A DNA stretch of 64,000 nucleotides. Source: JAZDRH01 sp047470865 (GTDB taxonomy: Bacteria; Pseudomonadota; Gammaproteobacteria; Pseudomonadales; Pseudomonadaceae). The first letter of the stretch is position 1, and the number at the start of each line of letters is the position of its first letter. The translations under genes and the position numbers were made by a program. Location of the stretch: positions 143,834 to 207,833 of the forward strand of contig NZ_JAZDRH010000003.1 of the NCBI RefSeq assembly GCF_047470865.1. The letters run 5' to 3'. Positions 49,001 to 56,948 of this stretch are shown here, piece by piece. Under the pieces are notes generated by a model. It was not told the origin of the DNA and ran no database searches. It saw only the letters and a program-made list of their open reading frames with translations.

Positions 49001-49122
49001 TTTACGAATTGACCGCTGGGTTCTTTGTTGGCCTGTAACTTTAAGCCAAAATCCATAAACTGAATGCCAGTATTGCTGACCAGTGTTACGGTGTCTTCAA
49101 ATTGTGTCAGTTCCGGTAGCAT
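46018..49122 (-). CDS. SrfB-like protein with actin/Hsp70-fold ATPase signatures
   Basis: A 1034-residue protein of the virulence factor SrfB family. Actin/Hsp70/hexokinase-type nucleotide motifs are visible: phosphate-1 LVLDVGNSRTCGILIE near residue 260, phosphate-2 TLATIDIGGGTTDLVITDYRL (split) near 580 and adenosine-type LLTGRPSRLPGVQAF near 785. A 240-residue N-domain and a beta-rich C-terminal domain (LRVRLKVSAKESEKKMG) frame the ATPase core. It follows SrfA by 17 bases and overlaps SrfC by four. Probably a cytoplasmic ATP-dependent scaffold or filament. Confidence 0.9.
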   Translation of the reverse strand: MLPELTQFEDTVTLVSNTGIQFMDFGLKLQANKEPSGQFVKVTNETVTLMAYNPEEDFFFYDKTPELISQNIVKGEPEYDVPLEQSLNLLNGHWLPLPFLRFIAPYRYDQGPANWARMRIVQLEEPDIDGNNYRLTIGFDTNLMPANEHASYLAPSDKDVNAGVTFKLTNTVELTNWFFTQEWVNSWMENIFLEASTHLDAQDIEDAIDRREPQAHLLNVLALICKTTVHKSSTQPKIEIPQVKIVNSDRTNLSPAIPVDLVLDVGNSRTCGILIENHGQAGSGLKNNYILQLRDLVRPECVYNHPFESRIEFAQAVFGKENFAVKSGRNNAFLWPTIARVGSEAGRLASLRRGTEGSTGLSSPKRYLWDESAYDHGWRFNCSFIKNDTEAHATAAPFSHLIDEYGEALFTLDELDRLPVFLPRYSRSSLMTFMLSEVIAQALCQINSPAQRSRQGLTHTPRRLNSITLTVPPGMAQAERAILQDRLNQAIGLVWKSLGWHKGDENPFKAPHDQSTGIDIPMPIVPLPQTRVEWDEASCGQLVYLYTEINENFASHPEEFFKAIARPDKELTAGKEKITLATIDIGGGTTDLVITDYRLDRAGGTSSGSNVHIVPKQRFRDSFKVAGDDIVLDVIQTFVLPSLSHALSNLGVREPESLMSVLCGNESVSTQNEIYRQQLTLQVFSPIALNILKTYEQFDPETPEGRRNFAFAELMQGSRASQEVQDFVLGAIRRNLGTADVSFDLHSVQLTVDLAKLHGMFLSRDVTIMDALSSLCEVITQYPCDVLLLTGRPSRLPGVQAFLRKNLPLPPGRIIPMQSYHTGGWYPFHRNGMIDDPKTTASVGAMLCLLAANHNIQNFYFRSIDLKPYSTIRYFGIIDKDNYIGQGDVLYNNIKTQDNAIVLPTVDGTEDGETPQLELRGDIRLGFRQLPIKRWSASPLYTLRFTPQGKEKYNRASAQSNDLPVLRVRLKVSAKESEKKMGIISDRLVIDRVECNVQTSFNARADLKLELNTMLDSDMSDTNYWLDSGSVKRK

Positions 49123-49139
49123 GCTTTATCAATCCGTAG

Positions 49140-50636
49140 TTATTGTGTGTTGCGCATCGACATTGGGAAGCGAGTATTGCCATAGTTGCCTGTGCAGTCT
49201 GCGGCGCTTTTTGCACCAGGAGCACAGGTAATAGCAGGCATGTCATAGCTTGATCCATCGGCACATTTAGCTTGTCCTTGGCTATCAATAGACAAACTAC
49301 CACTTTTCATTTGAGCATTTACATCACCCGTACAACGCATGCCGTCAGCACGTTCTACCGTGACCTGCCCTTTACCTTTATCAAAATTATATTCTAGTCG
49401 CAAAGGCTTGCCAGTCTCTTTGTCCTGAATGCCAGCCCCCGCTTTCCATTTACCATTTAGGAAGTCAGCTTGCCCATTTTGCGCCGCTTCAGGTGGAATT
49501 TGTAAGTCATTCCCTTGAGCAGTTGCTGGTGGTTGCGCACCTTCTGGCAGTTGAGGCGGCGTTGGTTGCTGCTGAGCATCTGGATTTTGCTCTGCTTTTG
49601 GGGCTTCAATAGCAGGCGGTTGCTGTGGGTTTTCCGGTTGCTCAGACGGAGTAGCTTGTGGATCTTGTGGTAATTCAGGTGGCTGAGCGGGATCAGTGCT
49701 TGGCTGTTCAGCGTCTACAGGCGCTTGACCTTCAGGCACTGGCGGCAAAGCGCCTTCTAAACCTTGTGCGGCCATAGACTTAGCAGGTACCCAACGTCCA
49801 TCTGGAAGCTGAATTTTTGGTATTTCTAACTCTGGAAGCTTAGGATCTTCAACTTTCTCTGGTGTATCGCCTAAGAGATTAGGAATGCCTAAATCTGTTG
49901 CCAGCTTTGGATCACAACTGCGTAGACCAAATAGTAACCACAGCAGTAGTAAGAGTAGCAGTAAAGGCAATAACCACCACCAAAAACGCCACCAAGGGCG
50001 CTTAGCAGGTGCTGGTTCTTCAATGACAGGCTCTGGGGCTGCTTCAACAATAGGGGCAGCAATAACTGGCTTAGCTATAGCCATTAACGGCAACAAAGGA
50101 TCAGTTGGTAGCTTAGCGTTAGGTAGCGTGAACCCCCAAAATGTCAGTACAGGGCGACCATTAACAAGGTAGACATAATCAGCTGTTGGCGTATGTAAAA
50201 CTTTGGTTAATAGCTTAATAAAAACCTGTTGATCTAATGAGTTAGGTGAGCTAGAACGCTGCTCTGCTTTCTTTGCTAGATGCGCAGTTAGTTCTGCACC
50301 GTAGGCATTGAGCTTTTCTTCAAAGCTGCGCAATTGTTCGCGAGCTGATTCACGTTCTTCTTCTGTGGCTGATGTCCAAGGAATCACATCACCGGGCAGA
50401 CTGCTGTACCAATCAATGCGGTCAGCTAGTTGGTCACTCTGAGGCACGGCTAAGTGATCAGCATAGTTAAAACTAGCATCCTCTGGCGTTGCACCTAGCT
50501 TGCGTTTAATGGCTTCACGCAACTGTAAAGCCACCCGATACACGGGCTGACCGACTTCACCTAAAGCAGCATAATCGCCACTACGACCAGAACGCAGCAA
50601 AGCGCCGCCTAATCCATTGATAGTAGAATCAGTCAT
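49140..50636 (-). CDS. SrfA-like bitopic membrane protein (first gene of the Srf operon)
   Basis: A 498-residue protein: cytoplasmic N-domain (about 1-205) with a helical region and YVYLVNGRPVLTFWGF near 150-165, then a membrane helix near 215-238 (WWWLLPLLLLLLLLWLLFGL). A long Pro/Gln/Glu-rich periplasmic stalk (about 260-400) leads to a small Cys-containing beta domain (FLNGKWKAGAGIQDKETGKP ... TGDVNAQMKSGSLSIDS). Layout and neighbours fit SrfA. The LY-V-PVL-W motif resembles that of the three bitopic paralogues at the other end of the array. A strong ribosome site AGGAGG sits six bases before the ATG, so this is the operon head; the promoter should be in 50637-50800. Confidence 0.82.
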   Translation of the reverse strand: MTDSTINGLGGALLRSGRSGDYAALGEVGQPVYRVALQLREAIKRKLGATPEDASFNYADHLAVPQSDQLADRIDWYSSLPGDVIPWTSATEEERESAREQLRSFEEKLNAYGAELTAHLAKKAEQRSSSPNSLDQQVFIKLLTKVLHTPTADYVYLVNGRPVLTFWGFTLPNAKLPTDPLLPLMAIAKPVIAAPIVEAAPEPVIEEPAPAKRPWWRFWWWLLPLLLLLLLLWLLFGLRSCDPKLATDLGIPNLLGDTPEKVEDPKLPELEIPKIQLPDGRWVPAKSMAAQGLEGALPPVPEGQAPVDAEQPSTDPAQPPELPQDPQATPSEQPENPQQPPAIEAPKAEQNPDAQQQPTPPQLPEGAQPPATAQGNDLQIPPEAAQNGQADFLNGKWKAGAGIQDKETGKPLRLEYNFDKGKGQVTVERADGMRCTGDVNAQMKSGSLSIDSQGQAKCADGSSYDMPAITCAPGAKSAADCTGNYGNTRFPMSMRNTQ

Positions 50637-50806
50637 TAACCCCTCCTAGGCGGGTTATACAGAACGTGAGCAAAATAAAATACAAGATGCTAACTATATC
50701 TTAATGTAACGGAAAAACTATTTTAAGTTTAGCTTAGATTAAATAGGAAATAGAGTCACAGGTTACATAAAACGCGAATAAGCGTGCATTACAAGTTGTA
50801 CAAAAT

Positions 50807-50831
50807 AAAAAGCCGCGCTAAAAGCGCGGCT
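50807..50831 (-). terminator. Intrinsic terminator after pilE
   Basis: AGCCGCGC / GCGCGGCT perfect 8-base GC stem with loop TAAAA, followed on the minus strand by five T and an AT-rich tail, 20 bases after the pilE stop. It insulates the pilus operon from the Srf operon downstream. Confidence 0.92.
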
Positions 50832-50850
50832 GGCAAGGCGTCATAAGACT

Positions 50851-51249
50851 TTACCAACAGTATTGCTCAGCACGTTTATTGCCAGAGGCGGTTTTAATAC
50901 CTCTGTTGTCCATGCTAAGTACACCGCAGTTAGGGTCGCTACGTTTTGGTGTGGCTTGTACATTAATACACTGTGCAATCTCTAGATTGGAACACTTTAC
51001 GAGACGTAGCTCATAACGACCTGTTTCAGATGTCTTGGCAATTCCAAGCGTGGTCCAGTCCGTTGTATAACTCATATGTTGATTAAAGTATCGTTCTTGT
51101 GCAGTAAGTACGGCCATAATGTGTGCTTTACCTTCCGTGCGATCTGTTTTAAGCGTGTATTCCACATAATTTGGATACCCAATTGCACCTAGAATCCCGA
51201 CAATAGCAACAACAACCAAGAGCTCAATGAGTGTAAAACCCTTTTGCAT
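50851..51249 (-). CDS. pilE: Type IV pilus minor pilin PilE
   Basis: A 132-residue pilin with a prepilin peptidase site after a two-residue basic leader (MQKG|FTLIELLVVVAIVGILGAIGYPNYVEY), Glu5 present, and C-terminal Cys residues (KCSNLEIAQC, DPNCGVLS, QYCW) for the disulfide loop. It starts in a TAATG overlap with the pilY1 stop; five extra codons upstream (51264) are unlikely. Last gene of the operon, as in Pseudomonas. It is required as a minor pilin for pilus assembly priming. Confidence 0.93.
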   Translation of the reverse strand: MQKGFTLIELLVVVAIVGILGAIGYPNYVEYTLKTDRTEGKAHIMAVLTAQERYFNQHMSYTTDWTTLGIAKTSETGRYELRLVKCSNLEIAQCINVQATPKRSDPNCGVLSMDNRGIKTASGNKRAEQYCW

Positions 51250-54200
51250 TATTGCTCTCTCCAATATGTAGCACGTACAGGTTGGTTATTTTCGCCACTA
51301 CTGATAATTTCAGTACCTGTCAGAATAATTGAACCATCTTCGCCGATAACAACAGTTGGGGATGGCGGAATTCCATTTTTATTTAGTTCTACATACCGCA
51401 CAGGCGTTTCTACCCCATTAACTAGTTTGCTTAATGCGCCTGTTGAATCACGTAAACTTAATGCATAAGTTCTTCCGCGTCCAACGTCAGAGCCGCACAC
51501 ATCAATAGCTCCACCTGTTGGACGGAAAGTACTGAAAAGCACGTTGCCTCTGAAGGAAACTGAGTCAGCTAAAACTTTTTCTCCACGCGTTAAGCGTAAG
51601 AAGAAACCTTTGCTGCGCTTAAGATCCTCTAACTGGGATTCAGTTAACGTATTATCCGTCAAATTCAAATTGGCATACTCTTCATTAATTTTTTGACGCA
51701 AGTTAGGAATCCCTTGATTAGGGTTGCCAGCTTTTTCTAGAGTCTCTTCGATTTTATTAAATGCAATATCAAAGTGATTTTGCAGGGCAATTTGCTCTGC
51801 TCTTTTCTGTGCATCACTAGCCGTTGCTTGTGCTTGAACAATTAATGCTTCATTCGCTCTAATGTCATTTTGCAGTGCATTGAATGCTCTAGCTAAATCA
51901 GTCATTTCTGTATTTTGTTGCGCAAGATTGTTATTGAGTAGATTTTGTATGTCAGCAGTATTATCTGGTGCTACACCCAATAAAGTATCAAGTTCACTAA
52001 GAAGTTTATCTGTATTCTCTCCATTTTGGCGAGCTTGTGTAATTTCGTTTAATTTATTTTTTATATCATGACTATTGCGTGCAATATCAGTTCGTTTCTG
52101 AGTGTTAGTGCTTTGCTTGAAATCATCATGCATCTTGTTAATTTCAGCTTCAACTTGGTTTGCTATATCTAAAAAATCACCTACAGCAGGATCACTTAAA
52201 TCAATACTAGGATAACGCTGGTTAATCTCGCTGCGCAGAGCATTGGTTAACTCAGGATCATTTTGATGTATTAACAGAAAGTTTTCGTGTTCCAAAATGG
52301 TTTGATTATTTTGCTCAGTATCATTATGCAGTGTAACAATAGCACTCAGGCGTTTTGCTAGCTCTTGCGCTAGTATTTTGTCTACATTAGAGCCTTGATT
52401 TAAAGCTTTTAGTGTATTTTGCCACTCAAGGGCCTGCTCTAATAGCACAGCTTGTGTATGGGTCTCTTCAGCGTGTTGATCAAAGAAAAGTTGATTTTTA
52501 TAGTTGGTTTTTTCTATATCCTTGTAATGGTCATCAAGGCGCTTATCAATGTCAGCTTGGAGTTGGTCAACTAACTGTGTGTTTGCTAAATATTCCTCAT
52601 AGACTTTGTTATAGCCTGTTTGTTCTTTCAGTTGCTCGAAGGCAGCTTCAGCATCACGCACTGCTTGGTTTAAGCGGTTAATTTCATCTTCATATCCAGC
52701 AATACGTGCATAAGCCTCTTTTGCTTTTTGTGTATTGTTCTCTAACCCAGATACATCAGTTAAAGTCGATTCAGTAATAACTGTACTGGAAGTATTAGAG
52801 TTTGCCGCGGTATTTGGGTCACGTAGCACATAAAAACGATCATCAATTTGGTCATGTAATGGACTTTCTCTAAAGCCACTGCCAATTGAAACGGTATAGT
52901 ATGGCTTCTGACCTTGATCACGAATTAGAGCAACATCAGGTGAGTTAAAGAAACGGCGGTTATCATTAATAGTAGTTCCTGCAAGGCTAGCAAATAATCG
53001 GCCGTTAATATCAGGCGTAGCGGAACTATTGGCATTATTGATATCGAAACGGAAAATTTGCCCACGTAAATCTGACACATAAATAATGTCAATCAGGCCA
53101 TCGCTATTGCTATCTATTAAGGTAGGGCTAGCAGGCATGCTGTTTGTCATTTCACGGATTTGCAGGTTACCTCTATTGTGCTTTTCAGCACGCCATAACA
53201 GCTTTCCTGAATCAGCATCGACAATGTAGAGTGCATTACCAAGCTCGTCATCTTTAGGCTTACTGGTGCTGGTTTCGTCATGCAACTTATCATAGCCGCC
53301 AGTAAAAATTAGCACCTTGGTTTTTTTGCCATTGATATTAATGTCAGCTAATTTTGGGGCAGAAAACGTGAGTCCGAGTGATTCAAAACCTTTTGATATT
53401 TCATCTTCTGGGTTGTATGCCCCTTTAATTACCCATTTGAGTTTTGGTGTTTTATAGTCAAGTACATCTAAAGCATAGTAGTTACTGCCGCCTCGGCGCA
53501 TGCCAGCGTAAAGATTTACTTTTTGGGCTGTTCTTGTTTTTTTGGTTGAAAGTGCAGAGTATTCAGTCCATACAGAGATAAAACCATCTAAACCATATGC
53601 CTTGCGTCCAAAGCCTTGGTAGTTGTCATGGTATTTAGCAGGCACGCTGAGTAGCTCTTTTGGAAGAAACGCAAAATGTTCTTTGCCATCTTTAGGGTCC
53701 ACTGCATGGAGGAATCCTTCGTTGGTACCAAAAAACATAACTAACTGTTCTTTTGTACCATCGTTATTAGGAGATTCATCAGTGGTATAAGCCACTAAAC
53801 GAGGTTCGTTATGTAATACATCACCAATAGTATTGCGGGCAGTACCATTGGTTTTGTTATAGCCATGAATCCAACGAAGAATAGAGTTTTTATGGTTTTC
53901 GTTGGCTGCACCTAGTTGAGTATAAGAAATTTTGTTAGTTATTGCTGGAGCAAGCGAGCCTTTATTAACAAGTTTTTCCAAGCTGGTTGTAGAGGAACTA
54001 TCTAATTTAAGGTCAGAGCCTGTCCATGTATAAATAGTGCGGGCTGCTGGTGTTAACTGTTGAGCAAAACCACCACGGCCGACATCAGAACCATCAACTT
54101 CAGTTGACCAAAAGCTTTTAGCAGAATCTTTGAAAAAACCTGTAGTGTCATCAACAGCCGCTTTACCATCCTCACCAACAATCATTGGAGACGCTAAAGA

Positions 54201-55283
54201 TTGTCCTTTGTCATCACGGGTAATCAGTTTGTATTTTTTTACATTCCCAATCCAATTAGCACCTTCGGCTGGTCTAAATAGGGCGTAATACAGTTCGTTA
54301 CGAAAATTAAGATTGTTATAAGCGCTGACTGCCACACTTGGTGCTGCGAAGCTTGTATTTTCCGCCGTGATATCAACAACGATCGACTTTAATGCCTCAG
54401 TTAAACCTGAAACGTTGTTTGAAGAGTAATATTTACCGCCACTCACTTCTGCAGCTTCACGTAGAAAAGGCAGATCTAAAGCAAAACCAATAAAGTGACT
54501 GGTAACGGTTTGAATACGGCCTGTCGGGTTAGGGAAAGTGCCTTTTTCCCCCATATTATTATTAGCCATATATTCAGAAAGGGCACGCATGCAGCGAGCT
54601 TGGCCACCATTACCGCAGTTCTTATCCGTGAATACTTTATTATGGCGAGCAAGTTGCTGGATTTGCGCTTTATAACCATCAGAAGTTGGAGCGCCATCAG
54701 TTACATAAATAATATGTGTTTTTTGGCAGCTGTGTTGGATAGGTGTACCAAAGTTTTTAGAGGGCGCGCGTGTTATTCTTGAACCATTATCTTGCCGTTT
54801 AGTGCTAAAGCTATAGTTGACAGGTTCTCCGTAAAGGTATTGATAGGCGCTGTAATAAGTTTCTTGAAGAGGTGTATTACCATTATCTTCAATGGTTCCA
54901 ACAATCTCTAATGAGTGATTTTTATTTTCTGGTGTTGCATGTGTAATCTGTTGGCGCAAAATACCACGTTGTCCACTCCAGTAGTATTCCATGATGCCAA
55001 TATTAACATTACGCTGAGCAGATAAATCAGTAATTAAGTTTTTAACTACGGCATGTAATACTTGAATTCTTGTTTGCCGTGGGTTGGTTCCATTGACAGT
55101 CGACCCCATTGATCCTGATGAGTCCAAAACAAACAGAATATTAGGCCTTACTTGTTGATCTGCTGGTACATCTTTAGGAACATAAATTTCTGTATCATCA
55201 GCCCAAGCGGTCTGTAATGCAGTGCTTGTAAAGAAGAAACTTAATATAACGGTAGTTAAAGGTTTAAGTTTAAATAATGGCAT
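51249..55283 (-). CDS. pilY1: PilY1, pilus tip adhesin with vWA and beta-propeller domains
   Basis: A 1344-residue exported protein (signal TTVILSFFFTSTALQTAWA). N-terminal vWA with canonical MIDAS VLDSSGSMGS near 53-62. The C-terminal PQQ-like propeller begins around residue 500 (LVMFFGTNEGFLHAVDP), with a calcium-loop DSNSDGLIDIIYVSDLRGQ near 720 as in Pseudomonas PilY1. A coiled-coil insertion of about 370 residues (roughly 850-1225) separates FYVLRDPN...VITESTLTDVSG from GEKVLADSVSFRGNVLFSTF. The family normally has a short linker there, which explains the extra length. Promotes pilus extension and adhesion or mechanosensing by family knowledge. Confidence 0.94.
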   Translation of the reverse strand: MPLFKLKPLTTVILSFFFTSTALQTAWADDTEIYVPKDVPADQQVRPNILFVLDSSGSMGSTVNGTNPRQTRIQVLHAVVKNLITDLSAQRNVNIGIMEYYWSGQRGILRQQITHATPENKNHSLEIVGTIEDNGNTPLQETYYSAYQYLYGEPVNYSFSTKRQDNGSRITRAPSKNFGTPIQHSCQKTHIIYVTDGAPTSDGYKAQIQQLARHNKVFTDKNCGNGGQARCMRALSEYMANNNMGEKGTFPNPTGRIQTVTSHFIGFALDLPFLREAAEVSGGKYYSSNNVSGLTEALKSIVVDITAENTSFAAPSVAVSAYNNLNFRNELYYALFRPAEGANWIGNVKKYKLITRDDKGQSLASPMIVGEDGKAAVDDTTGFFKDSAKSFWSTEVDGSDVGRGGFAQQLTPAARTIYTWTGSDLKLDSSSTTSLEKLVNKGSLAPAITNKISYTQLGAANENHKNSILRWIHGYNKTNGTARNTIGDVLHNEPRLVAYTTDESPNNDGTKEQLVMFFGTNEGFLHAVDPKDGKEHFAFLPKELLSVPAKYHDNYQGFGRKAYGLDGFISVWTEYSALSTKKTRTAQKVNLYAGMRRGGSNYYALDVLDYKTPKLKWVIKGAYNPEDEISKGFESLGLTFSAPKLADININGKKTKVLIFTGGYDKLHDETSTSKPKDDELGNALYIVDADSGKLLWRAEKHNRGNLQIREMTNSMPASPTLIDSNSDGLIDIIYVSDLRGQIFRFDINNANSSATPDINGRLFASLAGTTINDNRRFFNSPDVALIRDQGQKPYYTVSIGSGFRESPLHDQIDDRFYVLRDPNTAANSNTSSTVITESTLTDVSGLENNTQKAKEAYARIAGYEDEINRLNQAVRDAEAAFEQLKEQTGYNKVYEEYLANTQLVDQLQADIDKRLDDHYKDIEKTNYKNQLFFDQHAEETHTQAVLLEQALEWQNTLKALNQGSNVDKILAQELAKRLSAIVTLHNDTEQNNQTILEHENFLLIHQNDPELTNALRSEINQRYPSIDLSDPAVGDFLDIANQVEAEINKMHDDFKQSTNTQKRTDIARNSHDIKNKLNEITQARQNGENTDKLLSELDTLLGVAPDNTADIQNLLNNNLAQQNTEMTDLARAFNALQNDIRANEALIVQAQATASDAQKRAEQIALQNHFDIAFNKIEETLEKAGNPNQGIPNLRQKINEEYANLNLTDNTLTESQLEDLKRSKGFFLRLTRGEKVLADSVSFRGNVLFSTFRPTGGAIDVCGSDVGRGRTYALSLRDSTGALSKLVNGVETPVRYVELNKNGIPPSPTVVIGEDGSIILTGTEIISSGENNQPVRATYWREQ

Positions 55284-55288
55284 GCTAA

Positions 55289-55624
55289 CTATTCTCCGTA
55301 AATCTTAACTATTAAGGCATCTTCGCTTTTTGATAAATCAGCACCAATAGCACCAGTCCAATCAACTTTATTACGTAAAATCTCTATAGGTTGAGGATTT
55401 GATAATATAAATAATTGAGTGCTTTTAGTTATCTTGTACCGGGTGGCATCGCACTCATTGCAATAAGGTATAGCTAAGATGCTGCCTAACGAGTCTGTAT
55501 TTGGTGACCAGTTTATAATTAATTTTTTATACTCAATAATATCGATTCCATCTGTGCTGTTATTAGCGCTAACCAAGTGTGTAAAGGGTATTAAAAAAAA
55601 TAATAAATAAGATAGTTTTTTCAT
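55289..55624 (-). CDS. Small exported protein of unknown function in the pilus operon
   Basis: A 111-residue protein with a classical signal peptide (KKLSYLLFFLIPFTHLVSA) and a mature beta-rich part with a CNEC pair (AIPYCNECDATRYKITKS). I recognise no family. It sits between pilX (two-base gap) and pilY1 (five-base gap), a place where Pseudomonas has no gene; pilY2 there is downstream of pilY1. A PilY1-associated periplasmic factor is plausible but unproven. Confidence 0.72.
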   Translation of the reverse strand: MKKLSYLLFFLIPFTHLVSANNSTDGIDIIEYKKLIINWSPNTDSLGSILAIPYCNECDATRYKITKSTQLFILSNPQPIEILRNKVDWTGAIGADLSKSEDALIVKIYGE

Positions 55625-55626
55625 AA

Positions 55627-56133
55627 TTAATTCTTAATGTTGTTCTGAAAGGTTAATCCCTGAAACTGGTTGCTGCTTACTTTGCTTTCAGTAACTGCTT
55701 TAGTTTCTAACTCGTAATCAATGCATACAAACCGATCTAAGCTTGAACCGTCGCCGCAGCTTGTATCTTTAACAAATCTTAGTTTTGTTTCACGAATATC
55801 TTTTAAACCTGATTTGTTTTTTATTTCGACTTGAGCGCGGGACGTGCCAGGTAAAGTTTTTAGTATTTCTATATCTGTATCAACTGGTTGCTGTAGAGCT
55901 TCAAATAAAAAATCGCGCTCTTTTGCAGAACTATTGAAACTATTTAACCTAAATGCAAGTTCACTTTGTGCTTGTTGAAAAATATAGTTTTTTGTTTGAG
56001 CGTGACCAGACATTGACTCTTCAAAATTAGCAAACTTTAACCCTGTTGCAGCAGCTAACATCATAATGACTAAAAAAACTAAACCAATAATTAATGTTGA
56101 GCCTTTTTGCTTATTTAATAAGTAGTAATTCAT
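55627..56133 (-). CDS. pilX: Type IV pilus minor pilin PilX
   Basis: A 168-residue PilX-like protein: NKQKGSTLIIGLVFLVIMMLAAATGLKFANFEESMSG with a leader ending in Gly and a helix lacking the Glu5 found in other pilins, typical for PilX. Globular part has two Cys (TSCGDG, VCIDYEL). It lies between pilW and the unknown exported gene. Confidence 0.9.
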   Translation of the reverse strand: MNYYLLNKQKGSTLIIGLVFLVIMMLAAATGLKFANFEESMSGHAQTKNYIFQQAQSELAFRLNSFNSSAKERDFLFEALQQPVDTDIEILKTLPGTSRAQVEIKNKSGLKDIRETKLRFVKDTSCGDGSSLDRFVCIDYELETKAVTESKVSSNQFQGLTFQNNIKN

Positions 56134-56141
56134 ACTAATAA

Positions 56142-56948
56142 TTACCTAAGGTTTACATTTTTAATTTGAACTGTAGTAGTAAATACTTGACGTAATTGCT
56201 TGTCATTGTATTTAAATGGGGCGTTATCAAATAGATAAAATACTTTTTCACTAGCCTGTGTAGAATTTAAAGAGGAGTTAACTATTACAGCAACACGGAC
56301 GGATCGAACAATATTCCAGTTATCTACATCATTTGCACTAACATAGCGTGTCACAGATTCTGAGTTAATTTTATCAGCAAGGCCGTATTGGATTTGTAAG
56401 GTATCTACACCTTCCACCAAAATACCGTCTGCGTAAGTACTTGTAATAGTTTCTTTACCGTCATACTCCTTTGACTTGCAAGCTAAACTTTTAGCTGTTG
56501 GGTTGGTTTCAGTGGGAGTTTCAACCACAGTATAAACATTAATAATGACTCCTTGATTATCAGAAACTACTTTCCCTGCACAGTCGTAACGTTTTCCGTC
56601 CGCATTTATAGGTGGTTGAAAGGCAAGGCTAATACGATCAGTGTCCTTTGCATCTGCTGTGCAGTATGAAGTATCAAAGCTACAGCCTTTATCTTTCGGA
56701 GGAATAATAGCGTAAGGAAGAGTATCTATTGTTTTAGGATCAATATATCCTGCTTGACGTAAACTCTGGGTAAGGAAGTCCAAAGAAAAGCGACCATTTT
56801 CTTGTAAACGGGCAATACCTTCATTTACTGAGTAGCTATCACGACTAGTAAGAAATACTTGAATAATTCCTAAAACTAGAAACATCCCTATTGCTAAAGC
56901 CACCATAAGCTCAACTAGACTTAAACCTTTTTGTAATACAGCGTTCAT
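56142..56948 (-). CDS. pilW: Type IV pilus minor pilin PilW
   Basis: A 268-residue PilW: VLQKG|LSLVELMVALAIGMFLVLGIIQVFL N-terminal helix, then SYSVNEGIARLQENGRFSLDFLTQSLRQAGY, diagnostic for PilW, and a Cys-containing globular domain. It overlaps pilV by four bases (ATGA), so translation is coupled. Confidence 0.93.
   Translation of the reverse strand: MNAVLQKGLSLVELMVALAIGMFLVLGIIQVFLTSRDSYSVNEGIARLQENGRFSLDFLTQSLRQAGYIDPKTIDTLPYAIIPPKDKGCSFDTSYCTADAKDTDRISLAFQPPINADGKRYDCAGKVVSDNQGVIINVYTVVETPTETNPTAKSLACKSKEYDGKETITSTYADGILVEGVDTLQIQYGLADKINSESVTRYVSANDVDNWNIVRSVRVAVIVNSSLNSTQASEKVFYLFDNAPFKYNDKQLRQVFTTTVQIKNVNLR

Noticed and set aside
46018..50636. Calling srfABC a toxin or secreted effector operon
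   Set aside because: SrfB and SrfC have no export signal and carry cytoplasmic NTPase motifs, and the neighbours are membrane and periplasmic machine parts. Family naming alone does not support a toxin role.
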